From Blastomonas sp. CACIA14H2 (GTDB lineage Bacteria > Pseudomonadota > Alphaproteobacteria > Sphingomonadales > Sphingomonadaceae), in NCBI GenBank assembly GCA_000503195.1, contig AYSC01000017.1, positions 25,797 through 89,796 on the forward strand: DNA of 64,000 nucleotides, read 5' to 3'. Shown one piece after another: positions 37,008-45,081 of this stretch (position 1 is the stretch's first letter; each line of letters starts with the position of its first letter). A program made the translations under genes and the position numbers. Under the pieces are notes generated by a model that was not told the DNA's origin, made no database searches, and was given only the letters and a program-made list of their open reading frames with translations.

Positions 37008-37516
37008 TCGTCTACGACCTCAAGTGCGAGCATGACCATGTTTTCGAGGTCTGGTTCGCCTCGAGCCAGGCCTATGAGGACCAGCGCGCACGCGGCCTCG
37101 TCGCCTGCGCGTTCTGCGGATCGACCGAGGTCGGCAAGGCGGTGATGGCGCCCCGGCTCAACGCCAAGGGCAACCAGCGCGAGACAGGCGTACCAGCGGT
37201 CACCGATGCTCCATCGAGCCCGCCCGCGCCCGCCCCTGTCAGCGTCAGCAATGCGCCCGCGCCCGCGCCGGCAGAGGTCGCCAAGCTGCAGGCGGTACTG
37301 CACGCGCTGGCCCAGGCACAGGCCAGGGCGCTCGAGCAATCGACCTGGGTGGGCCGGGACTTTGCCGATCGCGCGCGCGCGATGCATTATGGCGAGGAAG
37401 ACCATGCGCCGATCCACGGCCAGGCCGATCCCGACGAGGCCGCAGCGCTGGTCGAGGAAGGCGTCGCCGTCGCGCCGCTGCCGTTTCCGGTGATCCCGCC
37501 CGACGCCAAGAACTGA
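37004..37516 (+). CDS. DUF1178 family protein
   Basis: A 170-residue protein with an N-terminal zinc-ribbon-like region (MIVYDLKCEHDH then CAFCGS) and a C-terminal domain with the ARAMHYGEEDHAPIHGQA segment typical of DUF1178. The two halves are joined by a Pro/Ala/Ser-rich linker at about residues 65-90. No function is established. It is translationally coupled to the Nit1-like gene, an arrangement frequent in alphaproteobacteria. Confidence 0.88.
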   Translation: MIVYDLKCEHDHVFEVWFASSQAYEDQRARGLVACAFCGSTEVGKAVMAPRLNAKGNQRETGVPAVTDAPSSPPAPAPVSVSNAPAPAPAEVAKLQAVLHALAQAQARALEQSTWVGRDFADRARAMHYGEEDHAPIHGQADPDEAAALVEEGVAVAPLPFPVIPPDAKN

Positions 37517-37577
37517 CCGCGGCAGGCCGCCGAAACGATTGCCTTGCCGCCCCCGCTTGGCTAAACCGCAGCGCAGT

Positions 37578-37654
37578 GCGCCCGTAGCTCAGCAGGATAG
37601 AGCATCAGATTCCTAATCTGGGGGCCACAGGTTCGAATCCTGTCGGGCGCACCA
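37578..37654 (+). tRNA. tRNA-Arg (CCU), CCA encoded
   Basis: Acceptor GCGCCCG pairs with CGGGCGC, followed by discriminator A and encoded CCA. The anticodon arm TCAGA-TTCCTAA-TCTGG gives CCU at 37612-37614, and the T-loop GGTTCGAATCC is standard. It is convergent with the S41 peptidase gene. Confidence 0.95.
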
Positions 37655-37671
37655 TCCTCTCATGTGCAGCA

Positions 37672-39150
37672 TCAGTCCGCACGCCGCGCGAGCGCCTTGG
37701 CGGCATAGGCGACGGGGTCTTCGACATCCGCCGGTATCAGGACATCGGGCGCGATGCCGTGCGGGTCGACCGGATCGCCCGGCAGCCGCAGCGAGCGTGT
37801 CGTCGCCCAGTGGAGCTCGAACCGGCCCGAGGGCGCGGGCATCCCCATCATCTCGCCATAATCGATCACCCCGGCGGAATTTTCCTGCCCCATCAGCACG
37901 ACCTTGCGGCTCTGGCGCGCGTCCATGATGAAATTCTCGGCCGAGCTTCCGGCGCGGTCGACGAGCACCGCGATGCGCACCGGATTGGGCATCACGGAAT
38001 CGAACCGGACGATCTCGACCGCCGGCTCGCGCGGCAGGAACGCCTGGCTGACCGATTGCATCCGCTGGCTCTCGCTCGCCAGCAGCCGCGCCGCCTCGGG
38101 CGAGGCGCTTTCCAGCTGGCGCGCGGTCTCGCCGCGCAACCGGGCATTGTCGGCGCTCACGCGCAGCTCGACCCCGATCCGCCAGATCGGGCGGGTGTAG
38201 AGATAGGGCAGCACCGGATCATAAGTGAAGTCCGATCCACCGCCATTGCCGCGAATATCGATGATAAGCTGGGGCGTCCGCGCCAGTTCGGTGGCATTGT
38301 CCGAGATCAGCTTGCGGATCGCATCGAGATGGCTGGCATGAAACGACGGCAGCCGCAGATACAGCGTGGCCTCGTCGATCCGCTCGAGCAGGAACGCATC
38401 GCCCGGCCAGCGGCGCTCCGCTGCCTTCTGCGCCGCGCTATCCGGCTGCACGCGCCGCCAGAGCCCGAGTTCGCCGACATCCAGGACATCGCCGTTGCTG
38501 CGCAACTGGCCCTGCAGCGGAACTTCGGTGCGATCACCCGCGCCATAACGGAGGGCATAGCTGCCATCGGCTTTGCGCGTCAGCACCGCCTTGACCTCGC
38601 CGGGGGTCCAGTTTTCGGCTGCGGTGGACAGGATCACGGCATCGAACACCTGCGCCGAGCGGTCGCGGCGCAACACCGCGAGACGATAGCAATCGTCGAT
38701 CAGCCACAGCCCCTCGACAGGATCGGAAGCACCCCCCAGGGCGTTCAGCCTGGCCCGCGCGGCCTGCTCGTCCAGCGCGCGCCGGCGGGTGCGCCAGGGA
38801 AGCGCGTCAGGCGCTGAGGCCCATTGCAGCCGCAGATGACCGTCATCGAACCAGGCGAGCCATTGCTCCAGGCTCTGGCGAAAGACGGCATCGTCCCCTG
38901 ATGCAACCCGCGTGCGCAGCTGCGCGGTCAGCGCGTCGAGCTCGGCCTTGCGTGCGCCTTCGGTCTTGCTGGGCCAACCCGAATAGTTGCGCTCGACCGC
39001 GGCGGTCACCCAGTCGAAATCGGCGAGGTTGCCGGAGGGCGTTGCGCCCCTGAGCGGGCTGGCCGCCAGCGCGACCAGTCCCAGGCAGAGCGAGATGAGG
39101 AGCACCGGCAGGCGCAGGCGGCTGTGCGGGAGGAGCAGGGGCGTGAGCAT
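37672..39150 (-). CDS. S41 family (tail-specific/C-terminal processing-like) peptidase, exported
   Basis: A 492-residue predicted periplasmic serine peptidase. The signal segment is hydrophobic (LLISLCLGLVALAASPL). The S41 core shows LIIDIRGNGGGSDF, then the nucleophile region VDRAGSSAENF and a GQENSAGVIDYGE segment carrying the expected downstream loop. The PDZ domain of classical Ctp proteases is not evident, so it resembles the interphotoreceptor retinoid-binding-protein-like branch. Start ATG at 39150 is preferred for the signal peptide. It is divergent from the methyltransferase unit, sharing the regulatory region at 39151-39401. Confidence 0.85.
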   Translation of the reverse strand: MLTPLLLPHSRLRLPVLLISLCLGLVALAASPLRGATPSGNLADFDWVTAAVERNYSGWPSKTEGARKAELDALTAQLRTRVASGDDAVFRQSLEQWLAWFDDGHLRLQWASAPDALPWRTRRRALDEQAARARLNALGGASDPVEGLWLIDDCYRLAVLRRDRSAQVFDAVILSTAAENWTPGEVKAVLTRKADGSYALRYGAGDRTEVPLQGQLRSNGDVLDVGELGLWRRVQPDSAAQKAAERRWPGDAFLLERIDEATLYLRLPSFHASHLDAIRKLISDNATELARTPQLIIDIRGNGGGSDFTYDPVLPYLYTRPIWRIGVELRVSADNARLRGETARQLESASPEAARLLASESQRMQSVSQAFLPREPAVEIVRFDSVMPNPVRIAVLVDRAGSSAENFIMDARQSRKVVLMGQENSAGVIDYGEMMGMPAPSGRFELHWATTRSLRLPGDPVDPHGIAPDVLIPADVEDPVAYAAKALARRAD

Positions 39151-39248
39151 TTTCGTCCATCGTCCGGATAGCGGCCCTGTTTCACCGCAGCGCAGATCCC
39201 GTGTCAATGGAGGGCAACCGGCGCGCTCGACGCCTTTTCATCCGAAAA

Positions 39249-39262
39249 TTGATCCGGATCAA
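39249..39262. promoter_or_regulatory. Perfect FNR/FixK-type box
   Basis: TTGATCCGGATCAA matches the consensus TTGAT-N4-ATCAA used by FNR, FixK and related Crp-family regulators of low-oxygen genes. It lies between the divergent S41 peptidase and methyltransferase genes. If it activates the plus-strand unit from -41.5, transcription would start near 39297. Confidence 0.7.
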
Positions 39263-39274
39263 ATTCAGCGCGGC

Positions 39275-39292
39275 AAGTTGTCCGTACAACTT
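39275..39292. promoter_or_regulatory. Operator-like palindrome next to the FNR-type box
   Basis: AAGTTGT-CCGT-ACAACTT is a perfect 7+4+7 inverted repeat. It would cover the expected -10 region of a promoter activated by the FNR-type box at 39249-39262 (TACAAC at 39285-39290 as a weak -10), which is the position expected of a repressor operator. The binding protein is unknown. Confidence 0.6.
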
Positions 39293-39360
39293 CACTTGCA
39301 GCGCCTGCGACTCCGCGTCTGAAACAGGGCGGACCCGCCGGACCTGCCGGTTCCCAACTG

Positions 39361-39376
39361 GAAGGGCGCGCCCTTC
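39361..39376. repeat. 16-bp perfect palindrome in the methyltransferase leader
   Basis: GAAGGGCGCGCCCTTC is its own reverse complement. It lies 26 bases before the methyltransferase start, downstream of the proposed transcription start, and could form a cruciform or an RNA hairpin. No function can be assigned. Confidence 0.55.
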
Positions 39377-39401
39377 TGCACCTGACAAAGGCTCCGCGAC
39401 G

Positions 39402-40619
39402 ATGACCAAGGACTTGCCGCCGCCCTATACCGCTCTCGCCCGCCACCCGATGATGCCGCGCACCCGGCATGACGAGGCGGCGCGGTTAAATTTCCTCACG
39501 CATTTCAACCGCTATGTCTCGGGCACATTGGGGCGCGGCAATCAGCTGGCCTATGAAAGCCGCGTACTGCCCGCGTTCCGGGCCGAGCATGGCCGCGATC
39601 CGGTGGATCGGCACGAGATTCGCGATGAGATGAACCGAGATCCGTTCCACCGCACCTGGTCGGCGCTCAAGCGTAATTCGATGGAAATGCGGCAGATGAA
39701 CGGTCGCCAGACGGTGCTGCGCCAGCTCGACGAGCTCGATGCGCTCGCGCGCCAGTTCAACGAGCATTCGGGCCAGCTCGAGCTCGATCCGGCGATCGCG
39801 CAGCCCTATTATCAGACCTGTGTCGACATCCACTGCCAGCCCGGCGGCTATCATTCGGAGGAGCGCCCCGGCGATGTCACGGTGGGCGCGAATTACGATG
39901 TCGGGTTGTTCGCCACGACCGGCGGCGCGCTCGGAGGCCTCAACGATGGCGGCGGGCAGGCGGTCGTCGCCTGGGTAAAGGCCAACCGGCCCGGCTGGTC
40001 GCCCCGCCGCATCCTCGATATCGGCTGCACCATCGGGCACAATGCGGTGCCGATCGCGCAGGGCTATCCCGAGGCCGAGGTGATCGCGATCGACACTGCG
40101 GGCGCAAGCCTGCGCTATGGCGCGGCGCGGGCGGCGGGGCTCGGCGTCACCAATATCCGCTTCGTCCAGGCCGATGGCGAGGACCTGTCTCGCTTTCCCG
40201 ACAATCATTTCGACTGGGTGCAGACGACGATGTTCCTGCACGAGCTCTCCGCCGCATCGATGCCGCGCATCCTCGCCGAAGCCTGGCGCGTGCTCAAGCC
40301 CGGCGGGCTGATGCTGCATGTCGAGCAGCCGCAATACGGGCCGGACATGCCGCTGTTCGAACAGTTCATGCGCGATTGGGATGCGTTCAACAACAACGAG
40401 CCTTTCTGGTCGGCGATGCACGGGGTGAGCATGACCGAGGTGATGCAGGACGCCGGGTTCTCGCCCGAGGAGCAGTTTTCGATCGGCGTCCGCGCCGTGG
40501 TCGATCCCACGATCTTTCCGCCGTCGCCCGATGGCGGGCAGGAAGACTATGGCCGCGCGGCCATCTGGAACGCCTATGGCGCCTGGAAGGCCGCGCCTGC
40601 GCAGGAGATGGCAGCATGA
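39402..40619 (+). CDS. Class I SAM-dependent methyltransferase with N-terminal extension
   Basis: A 405-residue cytoplasmic protein. The methyltransferase domain occupies roughly residues 190-340: motif I RILDIGCTIGHN, acidic VIAIDTAG, VQADGEDLSRFPDNHFDWVQ and LKPGGLMLHVE. The first 180 residues are an unrecognised, mostly helical and charged extension (for example LTHFNRYVSGTLGRGNQLAYE), not a common part of methyltransferases. Substrate is unknown. ATG at 39402 is preferred; the open frame upstream runs through the promoter palindromes. Its stop overlaps the next start (ATGA), and a membrane-protein gene follows, so the three genes look like one unit under an FNR-type promoter. Confidence 0.82.
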   Translation: MTKDLPPPYTALARHPMMPRTRHDEAARLNFLTHFNRYVSGTLGRGNQLAYESRVLPAFRAEHGRDPVDRHEIRDEMNRDPFHRTWSALKRNSMEMRQMNGRQTVLRQLDELDALARQFNEHSGQLELDPAIAQPYYQTCVDIHCQPGGYHSEERPGDVTVGANYDVGLFATTGGALGGLNDGGGQAVVAWVKANRPGWSPRRILDIGCTIGHNAVPIAQGYPEAEVIAIDTAGASLRYGAARAAGLGVTNIRFVQADGEDLSRFPDNHFDWVQTTMFLHELSAASMPRILAEAWRVLKPGGLMLHVEQPQYGPDMPLFEQFMRDWDAFNNNEPFWSAMHGVSMTEVMQDAGFSPEEQFSIGVRAVVDPTIFPPSPDGGQEDYGRAAIWNAYGAWKAAPAQEMAA

Positions 40620-40975
40620 CGCAAGGACTGGACTGGATCGCCCGATCGGGCGCACGCGCCAAGGGCCGCCGCCCCGCCTTTTTCGACGAACCTGCGGTGG
40701 ATCGCCTGTATTCGCTGAGCCTCGCGTTGATGGCCGAGCTTTCCGCGACGCGCGAACGGCTCGATACGGTGGAGCGGTTGCTCGAGGCGGGCGGAAGCCT
40801 CAAGCGGCGCGATATCGAGGATTATGCGCCCGACCGGATCGCAGGCGAGGAACGCGGCGAGGAGACCCGCGCCTATATCGCCAGGGTGATGCGCGGCTTC
40901 CAGCAGGAGGTCGAGGCGATGGAACAGCCTGACCCGCCGATCATGGACATTGTCGAGCAGCTTTCGGCGCGGTGA
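40616..40975 (+). CDS. Small helical protein of unknown function
   Basis: A 119-residue predicted cytoplasmic protein with no family I recognise. It has a short basic start (ARSGARAKGRRPAFFDEPAVDR), then a helical region with ELSATRERLDTVERLLEAGG, which has coiled-coil character, and an acidic C-terminus (EVEAMEQPDPPIMDIVEQL). It is translationally coupled (ATGA) to the methyltransferase and likely encodes a partner or adaptor of that enzyme or of the next membrane protein. No signal peptide or metal motif is seen. Confidence 0.65.
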   Translation: MTQGLDWIARSGARAKGRRPAFFDEPAVDRLYSLSLALMAELSATRERLDTVERLLEAGGSLKRRDIEDYAPDRIAGEERGEETRAYIARVMRGFQQEVEAMEQPDPPIMDIVEQLSAR

Positions 40976-41019
40976 TCTGCGAGCCGGCGGGCCGGCTCGA
41001 CCAAGGAGGGGGATAACGG

Positions 41020-41697
41020 GTGATCGAAGAGGTTCTGGTGCTGCGCTGGGTGCACATCCTGGCGATGGTCTACTGGCTGGGCGGGGAATGGGGCGTGTTC
41101 CAGTCGAGCTACAATGTCATCAACCGCGCGCTCTCGCTGGACGAGCGCCGGCGGCACATGGAAACCGCCTATCGCATCGATATCCTGGCGCGCACCGGCA
41201 TCATCCTGCTGCTCCCGCTGGGGCTGCACATGGGGCATATCTATGGCCTGCAGCCCTTTGGCGGGGGGTATCTGACCGCGATGTGGCTGTTTGTCGCCGC
41301 CTGGCTCGGGCTGTGCTGGGGGGCGTTCTTCCGGCGCGAGACCGATATCGGCATTACCCTGACCAAGATCGACGAGGCGATCCGCTATCTGCTGATCCCT
41401 GCGATCTTCGCCACCGGCATCTCCTCGCTGCTGGGGCACGGCCCGCTGGAGGCGAGCGAGGGCATGCGCTGGTATGCGACCAAGCTCACGCTTTACGGCT
41501 TCACCCTGTGCATCGGGCTGGGGCTGCGCTGGATCATGCGCCGCTGGACCACGCGGTTTCGCGTTCTCGCGCTCGGACCCGATCCGGTGCAGGAGGCCGC
41601 GCTCGAGCGCGAGATCGGCTATGGCAGGCTGATGGCCTATGTCTATTGGGTCACGATCGCGGGAATCTGCTTTCTGGGAACGGTCAAGCCGTTCTGA
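41020..41697 (+). CDS. Six-helix membrane protein of unknown function
   Basis: A 225-residue integral membrane protein starting with GTG behind a strong AAGGAGGGGG ribosome site. Roughly six helices are predicted. The first contains LRWVHILAMVYWLGGEWGVF and the third LLLPLGLHMGHIYG, with His residues near helix ends; this is vaguely like heme- or copper-handling membrane proteins (HemJ, CopD and PuuD types), but similarity is weak. Charged loops such as RALSLDERRRHMETAYR separate the helices. It lies 44 bases after the small helical protein and ends the unit. Confidence 0.7.
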   Translation: MIEEVLVLRWVHILAMVYWLGGEWGVFQSSYNVINRALSLDERRRHMETAYRIDILARTGIILLLPLGLHMGHIYGLQPFGGGYLTAMWLFVAAWLGLCWGAFFRRETDIGITLTKIDEAIRYLLIPAIFATGISSLLGHGPLEASEGMRWYATKLTLYGFTLCIGLGLRWIMRRWTTRFRVLALGPDPVQEAALEREIGYGRLMAYVYWVTIAGICFLGTVKPF

Positions 41698-41802
41698 AAC
41701 GTTATTCCGGAGCGGGTCCGGTGATTCTGTTTCTTAACCAAGGTTTCTTGCTGTCGCAGCTACCGTAGATATACCGTATTTAGGGCTTTGTTTACGCTGC
41801 AA

Positions 41803-41839
41803 GCCCTTATTCCACCCCATAGTTTAATGGGGATAGGGC
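41803..41839 (+). promoter_or_regulatory. Hairpin covering the ribosome binding site of the chemoreceptor gene
   Basis: CCCCAT (41815-41820) pairs with ATGGGG (41827-41832), and outside it GCCC (41803-41806) with GGGC (41836-41839) and TAT with ATA. The only Shine-Dalgarno-like bases (AGGG, 41835-41838) are inside the stem, directly before the ATG at 41841. This could limit translation; function is inferred only from position. Confidence 0.45.
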
Positions 41840-41840
41840 C

Positions 41841-43385
41841 ATGGACACCGCATCGGCAAATCAGGACAGACTTTCGTTTTTCGGCATCGATGGCAAGGAC
41901 TACAAGAATTTTCCTCGCATCCTGAAGCTGTTGCAGAAGCACGCGCCCGGCGCGCTGGCCGACTTTTACGAGAAGATCGCCGCGACTCCCGACGTGGCCA
42001 AATTCTTCAAGTCGAAGCAGAACATGGACCATGCTCGCGACAAGCAGCTTAACCATTGGGTTCAACTGTTCTCGAACCAGATTGGCGAGAGCTATTTCGG
42101 CAAGGCGGAGCAGATCGGCAGCGTCCATGCCAGGATCGGCCTTGCGCCGACCTGGTATATCGGCGGCTATGCCATGGTGCTCGAACAGCTGATCCATGAG
42201 GCGGTTGCCGGCTCGCCGCTCGCGCGGCTGGCGGGCAACAATCTCGGTAAGATCATCGGCACGCTGGTCAAATGCGCGCTGCTCGACATGGATATCGCCC
42301 TTTCCAGCTATTTCCGGGCGGAGGAAGCCCAGCGCCTGGCCGTCATCTCCCAGGTCGGCCAGGCGCTGGAATCGCTCGCGAAGGGCGATTTTACCGTGCG
42401 TCTCCAGGGCCTGCCGCCCGCCTTTTCCAAGGTGGAGCAGGATTTCGAGTTCATGCGCAGCCGCATCAACGAGGCCCTGGCCCAGGTCGCCGAGACGGCG
42501 GAGAGCATCAATACCGGGTCGATCGAGATCAGCCAGGCTTCCGACGACCTGTCCTCGCGTACCGAACAGCAGGCGGCTTCGCTGGAACAGACCGCAGCGG
42601 CGATGGACCAGCTGACCGGCGGCGTGCGCGAGACCGCCGACGGCGCCGCGCATGTCAACCGGTCGGTCGCCGAAGCCCATGCCGATGCGACGCGCGGCGG
42701 TGCGGTCGTCAAGGAGGCGGTCGCGGCGATGGACGATATCGAGCGTTCCGCGCAGGAAATCGCGAAGATCATCAACGTCATCGACGGAATCGCCTTTCAG
42801 ACCAATCTGCTCGCACTCAATGCCGGGGTCGAGGCCGCGCGCGCGGGCGATGCAGGCAAGGGCTTTGCCGTCGTCGCAAACGAGGTGCGCGCGCTGGCGC
42901 AGCGCTCGGCCGACGCGGCCAAGCATATCAAGGAGCTGATCAGCGAAAGCTCGCGTCAGGTCAATCGCGGGGTCGAGCTGGTCGGACAGTCGGGCGAGGC
43001 GCTGGACAGCATCGTCGGCAAGGTCGCCGAGATTGCGGGCCTCGCGGCCAATATCTCGGAGCTTGCAGCGGCGCAGTCGAACAGCCTGCAACAGGTCAAC
43101 ACCGCGGTCAGCGAAATGGACAAGATGACGCAGCAGAACGCGGCCATGGTCGAGGAATCGACCGCTGCCGCGCGCAGCCTGGCGACCGAGGCCGATCAGC
43201 TCTCCGGGCTTGTCTCGCACTTCTCGCTGGAAGGCGGAGCACCGGGCCGGGGTTCGACCGTGCGCGAGATGCCCAGGGTTGCAGCGGCGCGTCGACCCGC
43301 CAGGGCATCCGCGCGGACGATGACGCAAGGCAATCTCGCCGTCGCGATCAACACCGACCCGTCCGAAGACTGGTCCGAATTCTAG
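41841..43385 (+). CDS. Globin-coupled methyl-accepting chemotaxis protein
   Basis: A soluble 514-residue chemoreceptor with no membrane helices. Residues about 1-165 are a protoglobin sensor domain; IGSVHARIGLAPTWYIGGY contains the predicted proximal heme ligand His96, as in HemAT-type oxygen sensors. A HAMP-like linker follows (ALESLAKGDFTVRL), then the MCP signalling helices with the conserved tip GIAFQTNLLALNAGVEAARAG. The C-terminus ends EDWSEF, a match to the xWxxF pentapeptide that tethers CheR and CheB. It heads a che gene set. Heme binding and oxygen sensing are inferred from family. Confidence 0.92.
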   Translation: MDTASANQDRLSFFGIDGKDYKNFPRILKLLQKHAPGALADFYEKIAATPDVAKFFKSKQNMDHARDKQLNHWVQLFSNQIGESYFGKAEQIGSVHARIGLAPTWYIGGYAMVLEQLIHEAVAGSPLARLAGNNLGKIIGTLVKCALLDMDIALSSYFRAEEAQRLAVISQVGQALESLAKGDFTVRLQGLPPAFSKVEQDFEFMRSRINEALAQVAETAESINTGSIEISQASDDLSSRTEQQAASLEQTAAAMDQLTGGVRETADGAAHVNRSVAEAHADATRGGAVVKEAVAAMDDIERSAQEIAKIINVIDGIAFQTNLLALNAGVEAARAGDAGKGFAVVANEVRALAQRSADAAKHIKELISESSRQVNRGVELVGQSGEALDSIVGKVAEIAGLAANISELAAAQSNSLQQVNTAVSEMDKMTQQNAAMVEESTAAARSLATEADQLSGLVSHFSLEGGAPGRGSTVREMPRVAAARRPARASARTMTQGNLAVAINTDPSEDWSEF

Positions 43386-43497
43386 GAACCGATCGCGGGG
43401 GGCCATGCGCCATGCAGCATCCCTTCTTGCCTGCGACATGTGATGGCGATGCGGCCACCGCCCGTTCCGCAAGGGCTGCGCGGTCGCCGGGTCCATC

Positions 43498-44145
43498 ATG
43501 GTGCGGCGCATGAGCGCGGCCATGGCGTCCGCAGCGCGCGTCCGCAGCGGCTCGGTGCAGTCTGGCTATCGGTGGAACGGCACGATCGTCGCCATCGCCG
43601 CCTCGACCGGCGGGGTAGAGGCGATCGAGCGGATCGTGGCCGAGCTGCCCGCCGACGGACCTCCGGTGCTGATCGTCCAGCACATGCCCTGCGGCATCAC
43701 GATGCTGTTTGCCGACCGCATGAACCGGCACAGCCGGCCGCATGTCGTCGAGGCGCAGGATGGGATGCCGATCGAGCGGGGCACGGTCTATGTTGCGCCC
43801 GGCGGCTCGCACCATCTGGTGCTTTCCGAGGGCGAACCGCTGCGATGCCGGCTGCTCGATGCGCCGCCCGTGAACGGTCATCGGCCCGCTGCGGATCGGC
43901 TGTTCGCCTCGATGGCGCGCCTGCCCGCGGGCAAGGTGGTGGGGGTCGTCCTCACCGGCATGGGGGAGGACGGTGCCCAGGGGCTTTTGCAACTTCGTAA
44001 CCTCAAGATGCGCACCATCGCGCAGGATGAGGCCAGCGCGCTGATCTATGGCATGCCCAAGGCAGCCGTCGATCGCGGCGCAGCAGAACAGGTCCTGCCG
44101 CTGGACAGGATCGCGCGGAGGATATTGGAGCTATGCCAATGCTGA
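43498..44145 (+). CDS. cheB: Chemotaxis methylesterase CheB without receiver domain
   Basis: A 215-residue protein that contains only the CheB catalytic domain. The active-site residues are present: Ser36 (AASTGGVEAI), His62 (QHMP) and Asp158 (GMGEDGAQ). Classical CheB has an N-terminal receiver domain of about 130 residues that inhibits the enzyme until phosphorylated; this is absent, and the 112 bases upstream of 43498 do not encode one. The methylesterase/deamidase should therefore be constitutively active or controlled another way. Residues 1-25 are a non-conserved Ala/Ser/Arg-rich tail. Confidence 0.9.
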   Translation: MVRRMSAAMASAARVRSGSVQSGYRWNGTIVAIAASTGGVEAIERIVAELPADGPPVLIVQHMPCGITMLFADRMNRHSRPHVVEAQDGMPIERGTVYVAPGGSHHLVLSEGEPLRCRLLDAPPVNGHRPAADRLFASMARLPAGKVVGVVLTGMGEDGAQGLLQLRNLKMRTIAQDEASALIYGMPKAAVDRGAAEQVLPLDRIARRILELCQC

Positions 44146-44687
44146 ACACGGCTGCACCCGCCCCGATGACCATCCGCCACAATGTGCTGCAGGGTGAATA
44201 TGAGGTCTCGCGCGATCCGCATCTGGTGCTGACCACGGTTCTGGGAAGCTGCATTGCCTGCTGCCTGTTCGACCCGGTGGCAAAGGTCGGCGGGATGAAC
44301 CATTTCCTGCTCGCCTCACCGCCCAGTTCGCGCGAAGGCCCGGGCGACGATGCGCGGCGCTATGGCCTGTATGCGATGGAACTGCTGGTCAACGAGATGA
44401 TCAAGCAGGGTGCCGTCAGGGCGACGATGCGCGCGCATCTTTACGGCGGTGCCAACATGCATAGCGGGATGCGCGCGATCGGCACCGAAAATGCCCGTTT
44501 TGCGGAAGAATTCCTGCGCGCTGACGGAATTCAGCTGGTCCGGTCCGATACCGGCGGCGTCCAGGCGCGACGGCTCGACCTGCAGCCTGCCACCGGGCGG
44601 GTGCGCTGCCGGGCGGTGCAGGGCGATTTCCCGCAGACCCAGTCTGCGCGCCTGCCGGCGGCGACGGGCGATGTCGAACTGTTCTGA
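44133..44687 (+). CDS. cheD: Chemoreceptor glutamine deamidase CheD
   Basis: A 184-residue receptor-modifying enzyme. The catalytic pair is visible: Cys40 in TTVLGSCIACCLFD and His57 in GGMNHFLL. CheD converts receptor glutamines to glutamates and in some bacteria is controlled by CheC. The start at 44133 overlaps the end of cheB by 13 bases; the next ATG, 44139, is possible. Adjacent CysCys (positions 43-44) is uncommon beside the catalytic site. The C-terminus ends in a normal beta-strand tail. Confidence 0.92.
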   Translation: MPMLNTAAPAPMTIRHNVLQGEYEVSRDPHLVLTTVLGSCIACCLFDPVAKVGGMNHFLLASPPSSREGPGDDARRYGLYAMELLVNEMIKQGAVRATMRAHLYGGANMHSGMRAIGTENARFAEEFLRADGIQLVRSDTGGVQARRLDLQPATGRVRCRAVQGDFPQTQSARLPAATGDVELF

Positions 44688-44703
44688 TCCGGGGGGTGTG
44701 GAA

Positions 44704-45069
44704 ATGACAAAGGCGATCCTGACCGTGGACGACAGCCCCAGCCTGCGACTGGTGCTGCGCGAGGCGCTCACCGACGCCGGTCACCGCGTGGTCGAGGCCG
44801 AGGACGGGATCGCTGCGCTCGAATGGCTCGCCAGCAACGAGCCGCAGCTCGTGATCACCGATATCACCATGCCCCGGCTCGATGGCCTTGCCCTGATCGA
44901 GCAACTGCGCCGCCGCGACGACATGCGCGATGTTCCGATTCTGGTGCTGACCACCGAAAGCGCCCCCGAGAGCAAGGCCAAGGCGCGCGCTGCGGGGGAT
45001 ACCGGATGGATTGCCAAGCCGTTCGATCCCGACAAGCTCAACTCGGCCATCCGCCGCGTCACCCATTGA
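44704..45069 (+). CDS. cheY: Single-domain response regulator, CheY-like
   Basis: A 121-residue receiver protein. The phosphoacceptor is Asp53 (LVITDITMPRLDG), with the acidic pair near residues 9-10 (VDDS) and the conserved Thr/Ser and Lys in LTTES and IAKPFD. It would carry the signal from a CheA kinase to a target such as the flagellar motor or another kinase. CheA is not encoded in the window. It is placed between cheD and cheW with short spacers. Confidence 0.9.
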   Translation: MTKAILTVDDSPSLRLVLREALTDAGHRVVEAEDGIAALEWLASNEPQLVITDITMPRLDGLALIEQLRRRDDMRDVPILVLTTESAPESKAKARAAGDTGWIAKPFDPDKLNSAIRRVTH

Positions 45070-45081
45070 GGCGAGAAAGTC

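Noticed and set aside
37578..37654. tRNA-Arg as an attachment site of an integrated element
   Set aside because: No integrase follows and no second copy of the tRNA 3' end was noticed; neighbours are ordinary chromosomal genes.
43440..44000. An overlapping plus-strand frame across the cheB start as a missing CheB receiver domain
   Set aside because: Its translation is Arg/His-rich without an aspartate-centred receiver motif and is out of frame with cheB.
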